44,137 bases of DNA, taken from assembly GCA_031253795.1 (NCBI GenBank), contig JAIRVR010000037.1, positions 1 to 44,137 of the forward strand, read 5' to 3'. Origin of the DNA: Burkholderiaceae bacterium (GTDB lineage: Bacteria > Pseudomonadota > Gammaproteobacteria > Burkholderiales > Burkholderiaceae_C). The notes beneath the pieces are model-generated. The model ran no database searches. It was not told where the DNA came from and saw only the letters and a list, made by a program, of their open reading frames with translations. The translations under genes were made by a program, and so were the position numbers. Of this stretch, positions 36,663 through 44,137 are shown one piece after another (position 1 is the stretch's first letter; every line of letters begins with the position of its first letter).

Positions 36663-37616
36663 CTAGGAAGCGTTGGCGGTGGAGGCCGGCGGCGACAGGT
36701 GCTCGACCAGCAGGCGCGCCGTGACGGGCAGGGCATCGAAGTCGCGTGCCACGATGCTCAGCTCGCGCCGTGCCCAGTCGTCGCTGAGCTCCAGGGCGCG
36801 CAGATGTCCCACGCCGTGCATGAGTTCAAAGGCGCGGTCGGGGATCAGGCCGACGCCCAGGCCGTTGTCGATCATGCGGCACATGGCGTCGAGGCTGGTG
36901 ACCTGGATGCGCTGGTGCAGGGCATGGCCGGCCTGGGCTGCAGCCGAGCGCATGGCCAGGCTGATGGACGAGCCGGCCTGCAGGCTGACGATGTCCCATT
37001 CCAGCACATCGGAAAAGGCCACGGTCTCGCTGTGGGCCAGGGCATGCTGCTCGGGAACGACGACGACCAGCCGGTCCTCGCGGTAGGGCCGGCGCTGCAG
37101 CAGCGGGCCGGTCTGGCCGTTGCCGGCCGGCGTATGGGCCATGGAGCAAATGCCAATATCGGCCGTGCCTTCCTGCACGGCGGCCAGCACGGCGGGGCTG
37201 AGCTGTTCCTGCAGGTCGATCTTGACCTGGCCGTGTTTGCGGGAGAAGGCTCCCAGGTCCTCGGGCAGGAACTGGACGATGGCCGACATGTTGGCGTGGA
37301 TGCGCACATGGCCGCGCACGCCGTCGGCATACTCGGACAGTTCGCCCTGCATGCGCTCCAGGCCGTACAGCACGTTGCGTGCATGGTGCAGCAGACTTTC
37401 GCCCGCCGGGGTCAGGGTCACGCCGCGGCTGTGGCGGTACAGCAGGGCCGTATCCACCGTGGCCTCCAGGTCGGACAGGCGCTTGCTCACGGCCGAGGCC
37501 GCGATGAACTCGCGCTCGGCTGCGCGGCCTATGCTGCCCAGCTCGCAGACGGCAACAAACAGTTGCAGGGAAGTGAGGTCTATGCGCCGTGCAAAACTGC
37601 GCTCTGAATTCTTCAT
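36663..37616 (-). CDS. LysR-family regulator upstream of leuC
   Basis: A 317-residue LysR-type regulator. The winged helix-turn-helix is at about residues 12-75 ([40 protein letters not shown]), followed by a periplasmic-binding-protein-like effector domain (about 100-300). The ligand is unknown. Codirectional placement 35 bp before leuC suggests control of leucine genes, but this is inference. Its upstream region (37632-37665) carries stacked inverted half-sites including a T-N11-A dyad, consistent with autoregulation. Confidence 0.9.
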   Translation of the reverse strand: MKNSERSFARRIDLTSLQLFVAVCELGSIGRAAEREFIAASAVSKRLSDLEATVDTALLYRHSRGVTLTPAGESLLHHARNVLYGLERMQGELSEYADGVRGHVRIHANMSAIVQFLPEDLGAFSRKHGQVKIDLQEQLSPAVLAAVQEGTADIGICSMAHTPAGNGQTGPLLQRRPYREDRLVVVVPEQHALAHSETVAFSDVLEWDIVSLQAGSSISLAMRSAAAQAGHALHQRIQVTSLDAMCRMIDNGLGVGLIPDRAFELMHGVGHLRALELSDDWARRELSIVARDFDALPVTARLLVEHLSPPASTANAS

Positions 37617-37631
37617 GGGGTGGGGCTCAGG

Positions 37632-37665
37632 CTTCTCGTTAGGAGAAGATGGGTTAATTTTCTCC
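37632..37665. promoter_or_regulatory. probable LysR-type operator cluster
   Basis: Three half-sites alternate in direction: CTTCTC (37632-37637), GGAGAAG (37642-37648) and TTCTCC (37660-37665). The first pair forms TTCTC-N5-GAGAA, with inner T37634 and A37646 giving the classical T-N11-A spacing. The second pair forms GGAGAA-N12-TTCTCC. It lies 16-49 bp upstream of the lysR start, within the region divergent from the Sel1-repeat gene. Confidence 0.55.
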
Positions 37666-37833
37666 GATAAAAATCCCGTTGGCCATCTTCAGATGCGATG
37701 TCTTGGCGCGCGGCGTGCGATTGCATTGCGATGTGGGGCATGCTTGCTGGCGATGGCAGCCCGTTTGTGACCGCTGGTATTTGTCGGCTCCTGTGCGAGG
37801 TGCGGGCCTGGAATACTGCAAAAATAAGAGCGT

Positions 37834-39114
37834 ATGAAAGACCAAGATATGAAGGCCCGGGCTGGCGGGCGCGAAGGCGTCGTGTCCGGCCTGCGCACCG
37901 GAGCCTGGCTGCTGGCTGCGGCCCTGGCCTGTGCCTCGGCGCCAGCCCTTGCCAAGCCTGCGCAGCAACCCGCCAAGACGGCCGCCAAACCGGCGCAGAA
38001 GGCGGCCCCGAAAACGGCTCCCAAGACGGCCGTCAAGGCCGCGGCCAAGGGCCGGGCCAAGCCCGTGGCTGCCGCCAAGGGCCGCGCGCCCGTTTCCGGC
38101 AAGGCCGTTGCAGCGGGGGTGGGAGCCGCAACCGGTGCCGCCGCCGGCGCGGCCGTGGCCGCGGTGCCCGAGCCTGCCAGAAATCCTTCCGAGGGCGGCG
38201 TTGGCGCGGCCGAGCTGGCCGTACTCCAGCAGCATGCGGAGCAGGGCGATGCCAGCTCGCAGTACGCGCTGGCATCGCTGTACAAGCGTGGCAGCCAGAC
38301 CGGGCCCGACCAGACCGCCGTGGCTGCCCAGTGGATGGAGAAGTCGGCCGCCCAGGGCTATGCGCCGGCCCAGTCGGACCTGGGGCTGATGTATGCCAAT
38401 GGGCGTGGCGTCGGCCGCGACGATGCCCAGGCCGTGCAGTGGTACCGCAAGGCCGCCGAGCAGGGTGATGCGGTGGCCCAGAACAACCTGGGACTGATGC
38501 TGGCCGAAGGGCGTGGAGAGCCCAAGGATGCGGGCCAGGCCGTGGAGTGGTTCAAGCGCTCGGCCGAGCAGGGCGAGGCGGCGGGCCAGTACAGCCTGGG
38601 TGTGATGTATGCCACGGGCCGCGGCGTGGCCGAGGACGCCGCCCTGGCCTTGCGCTGGTTCGTGGCCGCGGCGGAGCAGGGCCATGGGGATGCGCAGTTC
38701 AATGCCGGCATGCTGTATGCAGAAGGCGGTGCCGTGGATCGCGACATGGCCCAGGCCGCGCACTGGCTGGAGAAGGCTGCCGAACAGGGCAATGCCGCGG
38801 CCCAGTCCAATCTGGGTGTGCTCTACGCCAATGGCCAGGGCGTGCCTGCGAGCGACGAGCAGGCGGCGCGCTGGCTGCGGCGCGCTGCCGAGCAGGGGGA
38901 TGCCCTGGCCCAGTCCAACCTGGCCAGCCTGTATGCGGCGGGCAAGGGCGTGGAGCGCAGTCCGTCCCAGGCCTATTTCTGGATGTTGCTGGCCTCGTCC
39001 CGCGATGCCTCTCTGGCTGCCAAGCGCGACAGCATGGCCCAGAAGCTGGCCGCCACCGAGCGTGCACGCGCCCAGCGCCAGGCCGCTGCCTGGAAACCCA
39101 GAACGATGCCCTGA
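37834..39114 (+). CDS. exported Sel1-repeat (TPR-like) protein
   Basis: A 426-residue protein. The N-terminus holds a signal-like helix (about 20-39, TGAWLLAAALACASAPALA), then a Lys/Ala/Pro-rich low-complexity segment (about 40-95, repeats such as AAKPAQKAAPKTAPK) resembling histone-H1-type tails, then an Ala/Gly stretch. From about 135 on there are seven Sel1 repeats of about 36 residues (pattern AQSDLGLMYANGRGVGRDDA, then QAVQWYRKAAEQG). Sel1 solenoids bind proteins; partner and role are unknown. A second ATG at 37852 is possible. It is transcribed alone between lysR and a bidirectional terminator. Confidence 0.88.
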   Translation: MKDQDMKARAGGREGVVSGLRTGAWLLAAALACASAPALAKPAQQPAKTAAKPAQKAAPKTAPKTAVKAAAKGRAKPVAAAKGRAPVSGKAVAAGVGAATGAAAGAAVAAVPEPARNPSEGGVGAAELAVLQQHAEQGDASSQYALASLYKRGSQTGPDQTAVAAQWMEKSAAQGYAPAQSDLGLMYANGRGVGRDDAQAVQWYRKAAEQGDAVAQNNLGLMLAEGRGEPKDAGQAVEWFKRSAEQGEAAGQYSLGVMYATGRGVAEDAALALRWFVAAAEQGHGDAQFNAGMLYAEGGAVDRDMAQAAHWLEKAAEQGNAAAQSNLGVLYANGQGVPASDEQAARWLRRAAEQGDALAQSNLASLYAAGKGVERSPSQAYFWMLLASSRDASLAAKRDSMAQKLAATERARAQRQAAAWKPRTMP

Positions 39115-39152
39115 GCGGCAGATGCCGTGAACCGGCGGTGACGTGCTCGAAA

Positions 39153-39178
39153 AAAAACGCCTCCCGGGAGGCGTTTTT
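39153..39178. terminator. bidirectional terminator between sel1 gene and dnaJ
   Basis: A perfect 26-bp palindrome AAAAACGCCTCC-CG-GGAGGCGTTTTT: stem of G-C pairs flanked by an A tract and a T tract, so it can end transcription both from the Sel1 gene (plus) and from dnaJ (minus). Confidence 0.88.
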
Positions 39179-39193
39179 CCATGGTGTGGCGCT

Positions 39194-40321
39194 TCAGCTG
39201 AAGAAGCTCTTGAGCCGGTCGGTCCAGCTCTCGCCGCTGGGCGAATGCTTGGCGCCCCCCTTTTTGAGCGACTCTTCGAGCTCGCGCAGCAGCTTGCGCT
39301 GGTACTCGGTCAGCTTGACCGGGGTTTCGACCACGATGTGGCAGTACAGGTCGCCCGGATAGCTTGAGCGCACGCCCTTGATGCCCTTGCCCCGCAGTCG
39401 GAACTGCTTGCCGGCCTGCGTGCCTTCGGGGATGTCGATGGCTGCCTTGCCCGACAGGGTGGGGACTTCGATTTCGCCACCCAGCGCCGCCGTGATGAAG
39501 CTCACGGGCACGTTGCAGTGCAGGTCGTCGCCGTCGCGCTCGAAGATATCGTGGTCCTTGACGCGGATCTCGATGTAGAGGTCGCCCGAAGGCCCGCCAT
39601 TCGTTCCCGGCTCCCCGTTGCCCGAGGAGCGGATGCGCATGCCGTCATCGATGCCGGCGGGGATCTTCACCTCCAGCGTCTTCTGGCGCTTGACCTTGCC
39701 CTGGCCGCCGCAGCTGGTGCAGGGCTCAGGGATGATCTTGCCCGTGCCGCGGCAGTGCGGGCAGGTCTGCTGCACGCTGAAGAAGCCCTGGCGCATCTGC
39801 ACGCTGCCCATGCCATTGCAGGTGGTGCAGGTCTTGGCACTGGTGCCAGGCTTGGCGCCGCTGCCGTGGCAGGTGTCGCAGCTGTCCCAGCTGGGGATGC
39901 GGATCTGCGCATCCTTGCCGCTGGCGGCCTCTTCCAGCGTGATTTCCATCGCATAGCTGAGGTCGTTGCCGCGGTAGACCTGGCGGCCACCGCCGCCGCG
40001 CCGTCCCTGGCTGAACATGTCGCCGAAGATGTCGCCAAAGGCTTCGGCGAAGCCGCCGAATCCCTCGGCGCCACCCATGCCGCGGTTGGGGTCCACGCCG
40101 GCATGGCCGTACTGGTCATAGGCCGCCCGCTTGCTGCTGTCGGAGAGCATCTCGTAGGCCTCTTTGACCTCCTTGAACTTCTCTTCCGCCTCGCGTGCAG
40201 CATCACCCTGATTGCGGTCGGGGTGGTACTTCATCGCCAGCTTGCGGTAAGCCTTCTTGATGTCGTCGTCCGAGGCATTCTTGGCAATGCCGAGGACCTC
40301 GTAGTAATCGCGTTTGGACAT
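39194..40321 (-). CDS. dnaJ: chaperone DnaJ (Hsp40)
   Basis: A 375-residue co-chaperone that delivers substrates to DnaK and stimulates its ATPase. Order: J domain (1-70) with HPD in [10 protein letters not shown]; Gly/Phe-rich linker; zinc domain with four CxxCxGxG units ([32 protein letters not shown]); two beta-barrel substrate domains; C-terminal dimerisation tail. Length is normal (E. coli 376). It lies 92 bp after dnaK; a GC-rich hairpin (40351-40358 with 40374-40381) sits in that gap. Confidence 0.98.
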   Translation of the reverse strand: MSKRDYYEVLGIAKNASDDDIKKAYRKLAMKYHPDRNQGDAAREAEEKFKEVKEAYEMLSDSSKRAAYDQYGHAGVDPNRGMGGAEGFGGFAEAFGDIFGDMFSQGRRGGGGRQVYRGNDLSYAMEITLEEAASGKDAQIRIPSWDSCDTCHGSGAKPGTSAKTCTTCNGMGSVQMRQGFFSVQQTCPHCRGTGKIIPEPCTSCGGQGKVKRQKTLEVKIPAGIDDGMRIRSSGNGEPGTNGGPSGDLYIEIRVKDHDIFERDGDDLHCNVPVSFITAALGGEIEVPTLSGKAAIDIPEGTQAGKQFRLRGKGIKGVRSSYPGDLYCHIVVETPVKLTEYQRKLLRELEESLKKGGAKHSPSGESWTDRLKSFFS

Positions 40322-40350
40322 GGTGTTTGCTAGCCAATCAGAACAGTAAC

Positions 40351-40381
40351 GCCGCGCCGACCCGGCAAGGGTGGGCGCGGC
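40351..40381 (-). other. GC-rich hairpin in the dnaK-dnaJ gap
   Basis: GCCGCGCC (40351-40358) pairs with GGCGCGGC (40374-40381). No U tract follows on the minus strand (next bases GTTACTG), so it is not a standard terminator; it may set relative dnaK/dnaJ levels by protecting the upstream mRNA. Confidence 0.55.
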
Positions 40382-40413
40382 GGCAAGCGGTCGCTACCGA
40401 CCTTCGCCCTGCG

Positions 40414-42366
<1,953 letters not shown>

Positions 42367-42410
42367 TTTGAGTTCTCTCCGCGATCTGTGAAATGTTTGA
42401 ATGACTGCTA

Positions 42411-42438
42411 ACTTGTGGCTGGCGGGCCCGGCTTCAAG
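42411..42438 (-). promoter_or_regulatory. possible sigma32 promoter for dnaK
   Basis: On the minus strand CTTGAAG (42438-42432), 13-bp spacer, CCACAAGT (42418-42411), against CTTGAAA-N13to17-CCCCATNT. Its -35 box lies in the loop of a 9-bp stem (GGCGGGCCC 42421-42429 with GGGCCCGCC 42438-42446). Confidence 0.4.
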
Positions 42439-42479
42439 GGCCCGCCGCGGTTTTTATTTGCCGGATGGTGAGCGCCTGC

Positions 42480-43025
42480 TTACTGGGGCTGGGCCACGGT
42501 GACGAGGGCCGGGCGCAGGATGCGGTCGGCGATGACATAGCCCTTTTGCAGCACCGACACCACGGTGTTGGCTTCCTGAGCGGCCGGCACCATGCTGATG
42601 GCCTGGTGCAGGTTGGGGTCGAATTTTTCGCCGGCGGCCGGGTTGATGGCCTGCACCTTGTTGCGTTCCAGGGCCGAGGTGAGTTGGCGCAGCGTGGCAT
42701 CGGCGCCTTCGCGCAGCTGCTCGGGCGTGGCCTGCTGGATGGCCAGGGCGGCATCCAGGCTGTCGCAGACGGGGAGCAGGCTTTCGGCAAAGCTTTCGAT
42801 GCCGAACTTGCGGGCCTTGGCCACGTCATCGTCTGCGCGGCGGCGCACATTCTCGGCTTCGGCCTTGGCGCGCAGGAACTGGTCGGCCAACTCGGCGCTC
42901 TTGGCCTTGAGTTCGGTCAGTTCGGCCTGCAGGCGGGCCAGCTCGTCGGCGGCGTTGGCCGCCATGGCGGCTTCGACTTCTTCCGGGGCTGCGTCTTGCA
43001 AGGGATTGGAGTTGTGTTCAGACAT
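42480..43025 (-). CDS. grpE: nucleotide exchange factor GrpE
   Basis: A 181-residue dimeric exchange factor that releases ADP from DnaK. A long N-terminal coiled coil (about 15-80, [20 protein letters not shown]) leads to the beta domain with [13 protein letters not shown] and [19 protein letters not shown], the GrpE hallmarks. An acidic N-terminus (APEEVEAAM) is normal. It is the first gene of grpE-dnaK-dnaJ; hrcA is not adjacent. A sigma32-like promoter lies at 43096-43122. Confidence 0.98.
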   Translation of the reverse strand: MSEHNSNPLQDAAPEEVEAAMAANAADELARLQAELTELKAKSAELADQFLRAKAEAENVRRRADDDVAKARKFGIESFAESLLPVCDSLDAALAIQQATPEQLREGADATLRQLTSALERNKVQAINPAAGEKFDPNLHQAISMVPAAQEANTVVSVLQKGYVIADRILRPALVTVAQPQ

Positions 43026-43095
43026 GGGTAGAGACTTCAGCTACAAAACAAAGCGCTCGCCAAGCGGGTCGGCGATGGCACGATCTTGAATCCAG

Positions 43096-43122
43096 ATACG
43101 AGCGGATCCGTGTATTTTCAAG
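43096..43122 (-). promoter_or_regulatory. probable sigma32 promoter for grpE
   Basis: On the minus strand CTTGAAA (43122-43116), a perfect heat-shock -35, is followed after 12 bases by GCTCGTAT (43103-43096), a partial match to CCCCATNT. Leader to grpE is about 65 bases. The rest of the 340-bp grpE-rpsF gap holds only the rpsF promoter and leader; no gene is seen. Confidence 0.55.
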
Positions 43123-43270
43123 GGCTTGGCGCTTCGGGCACCGTTGCCGTCCGCGTAAGGCGGCTGCATACATGGCGCAGCCCCCGCCCCGCCGGCCTTT
43201 GGGCGCTGCCGCCGTATGTGGTGCGGCCGCGAATGCCCCAGCCCAAGTCGGGGTCTCGTACAGGCTGAAG

Positions 43271-43300
43271 TGTACAGACTGGAGGAGGCTTTGCTACAAT
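43271..43300 (+). promoter_or_regulatory. extended -10 promoter for rpsF
   Basis: TGTACA (43271-43276), 18-bp spacer, then TACAAT (43295-43300) preceded by TGC, an extended -10. Predicted start near 43307, just before the leader structure at 43316. Confidence 0.6.
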
Positions 43301-43315
43301 CCAATGCTTTGCCTT

Positions 43316-43344
43316 GCCGCACCGCTACGGACGCAGTGGGCGGC
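43316..43344 (+). promoter_or_regulatory. S6:S18-type autoregulatory leader of rpsF
   Basis: GCCG (43316-43319) pairs with CGGC (43341-43344); on the 5' side a CACCG bulge (43320-43324) precedes an apical element CTACGGACGCAG (43325-43336). A stem with a CCG-containing bulge before rpsF is the known binding motif of the S6:S18 complex, which mimics its 16S rRNA site. It ends 21 bases before the rpsF start and next to its AAAAGGAG ribosome-binding site, as needed for translational repression. Confidence 0.55.
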
Positions 43345-43365
43345 GTTTTCCCAAAAGGAGTCGAT

Positions 43366-43728
43366 ATGCGTCATTACGAAATCGTTTTGTTGATCCACCC
43401 GGATCAAAGCGAGCAAGTGCCCGCAATGCTGGAGCGCTACAAGGGCATGATCACCGCAGGCGGTGGCAAGGTGCACCGCGAGGAAGACTGGGGCCGCCGT
43501 CAGCTGGCCTACATGATCAACAAGCTCGCCAAGGCCCACTACCTGTGCCTGAACATCGAAGCCGACCAGGCTGTGATGGCTGAACTGGAGCACGCCTTCA
43601 AGTTCAACGATGCCGTGCTGCGCCACCTGACGGTTCAGAAGAAGAAGGCCGACACCGCTCCTTCCTCGATGATGAAGACCGTCGAGCGCGAAGAAGCCCG
43701 CAAGGCCAGCCAGACCGAACAGGCCTGA
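43366..43728 (+). CDS. rpsF: 30S ribosomal protein S6
   Basis: A 120-residue small-subunit protein that binds 16S rRNA with S18. The start [21 protein letters not shown] and the central [20 protein letters not shown] and [20 protein letters not shown] are characteristic, with a charged C-terminal tail. AAAAGGAG precedes ATG 43366; the open frame continues 50 codons upstream through the promoter and is not coding. It heads the rpsF-priB-rpsR operon. Confidence 0.98.
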   Translation: MRHYEIVLLIHPDQSEQVPAMLERYKGMITAGGGKVHREEDWGRRQLAYMINKLAKAHYLCLNIEADQAVMAELEHAFKFNDAVLRHLTVQKKKADTAPSSMMKTVEREEARKASQTEQA

Positions 43729-43754
43729 GCCCAGCCATCCGAGTACCTGAAGGA

Positions 43755-44045
43755 GTGGAAAACCACGTTGCACTGACGGCCACCATCGCGGAGCTTCAGG
43801 CTCTGCGCTATACGCCGGCAGGACTGCCTGCCCTGGATCTTCGGCTCGAACACGAGTCGCGGCAAAAAGAGGCAGGAAGCGAACGCAGCGTAGCAGCATC
43901 CGTCAAGGCGGTGGCATTTGGCCCGCTGGCTGAAAAGCTGGCCCGCCAGGCTCCTGGAAGCCTCTGGACATTCCAGGGGTTTCTGGCCACGCCCCGCAAC
44001 GGCAAATTGCTGGTTTTGCACATCCAGGACATTCAACAAAACTAA
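43755..44045 (+). CDS. priB: primosomal replication protein N
   Basis: A 96-residue single-stranded-DNA-binding OB-fold protein of the PriA-dependent replication-restart primosome. Family features: NHVALTATIAELQALRYTPA at the start, then LPALDLRLEHES, VKAVAFGPLAEKLARQAPGS and FLATPRNGKLLVLHIQDI. The start is GTG 43755 preceded by GAAGGA; no in-frame ATG fits. It is positioned between rpsF and rpsR as in most beta/gammaproteobacteria. Confidence 0.95.
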   Translation: MENHVALTATIAELQALRYTPAGLPALDLRLEHESRQKEAGSERSVAASVKAVAFGPLAEKLARQAPGSLWTFQGFLATPRNGKLLVLHIQDIQQN

Positions 44046-44063
44046 TTTTCAAGAGGTCCAGAA

Positions 44064-44137
44064 ATGGCCACGTTCAAGAAATTCAACAAGGACAAGCGCC
44101 CCAAGCGCAACACGCAGTCGCTGCTGTTCAAGCGCAA
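44064..44137 (+). CDS. rpsR: 30S ribosomal protein S18 (5' part only)
   Basis: The first 24 codons read MATFKKFNKDKRPKRNTQSL then LFKR, the basic N-terminus of betaproteobacterial S18; the window ends inside the gene. AAGAGGTCC lies before ATG 44064. S18 is the binding partner of S6, encoded at the head of the same operon. Confidence 0.92.
   Translation, partial: MATFKKFNKDKRPKRNTQSLLFKR

Noticed and set aside
42367-42479. CIRCE (HrcA) operator before dnaK
   Set aside because: Only a single imperfect half (TTAGCAGTC) is seen; the second inverted half is missing.

Overview
The window is a GC-rich (roughly two-thirds G+C by eye), gene-dense chromosomal segment of a betaproteobacterium, almost certainly family Comamonadaceae (a Delftia/Comamonas/Acidovorax-like organism). 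Reasons: the gene orders rpoE-rseA-mucD / lepA-lepB-DUF4845-rnc-era-recO-pdxJ-acpS-nagZ, truA-trpF-trpB-trpA-accD, leuC-entericidin-leuD-leuB-asd-fimV, grpE-dnaK-dnaJ and rpsF-priB-rpsR, and the protein sequences themselves. The genus is an inference from family-level resemblance. No transposase, integrase, phage gene, CRISPR array, tRNA or rRNA was found, and codon use looks uniform, so this is core chromosome rather than an island.

Layout. 1-1403 (+): end of the fatty-acid cluster (acpP tail, fabF) closed by a terminator. 1444-5153 (+): a small membrane protein, then the extracytoplasmic stress module rpoE-rseA-mucD, with no rseB where it would be expected. 5154-5576: a 423-bp gap with tandem 11-bp repeats, a good sigma70-type promoter and an intrinsic-terminator hairpin before lepA. 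5577-13630 (+): a tightly packed, often ATGA-overlapped operon lepA, lepB, DUF4845, rnc, era, recO, pdxJ, acpS, nagZ. 13932-17459 (+): 6-phosphofructokinase, a cold-shock/DUF1294 membrane protein, a GNAT acetyltransferase and purT. 17534-23028 (-): a small MscS-type channel, a response-regulator diguanylate cyclase, an unrecognised membrane protein, lysS and a Lon-N-domain protein. 23121-23687 (+): a YggT membrane protein. 23762-28480 (-): truA-trpF-trpB-trpA-accD. 28592-31417 (-): fimV. 31794-37616 (-): lysR-leuC-entericidin-leuD-leuB-asd. 37834-39114 (+): a Sel1-repeat exported protein. 39194-43025 (-): grpE-dnaK-dnaJ. 43366-44137 (+): rpsF-priB-rpsR (rpsR cut by the window edge).

The genes serve envelope stress and protein quality control (RpoE/RseA/MucD, GrpE/DnaK/DnaJ, LepB), translation and RNA processing (LepA, RNase III, Era, LysS, TruA, S6, S18), amino-acid synthesis (Trp, Leu, and the aspartate family through Asd), and cofactor, cell-wall and lipid metabolism (PdxJ, AcpS, NagZ, FabF, AccD).

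Most interesting leads are regulatory. (1) A short ORF upstream of asd ends in a Thr/Ile-rich run very like the tail of the E. coli thr leader peptide and is followed by mutually exclusive hairpins: a candidate attenuator for asd in a betaproteobacterium. (2) A promoter plus terminator just before lepA could yield a roughly 65-nt RNA or attenuate the lepA-rnc-era operon. (3) A compound T-N11-A dyad lies in front of the leu-linked lysR. (4) An S6:S18-type leader precedes rpsF. (5) Sigma32-like promoters precede grpE, dnaK and possibly mucD. None of these has been tested here; all rest on reading the sequence.
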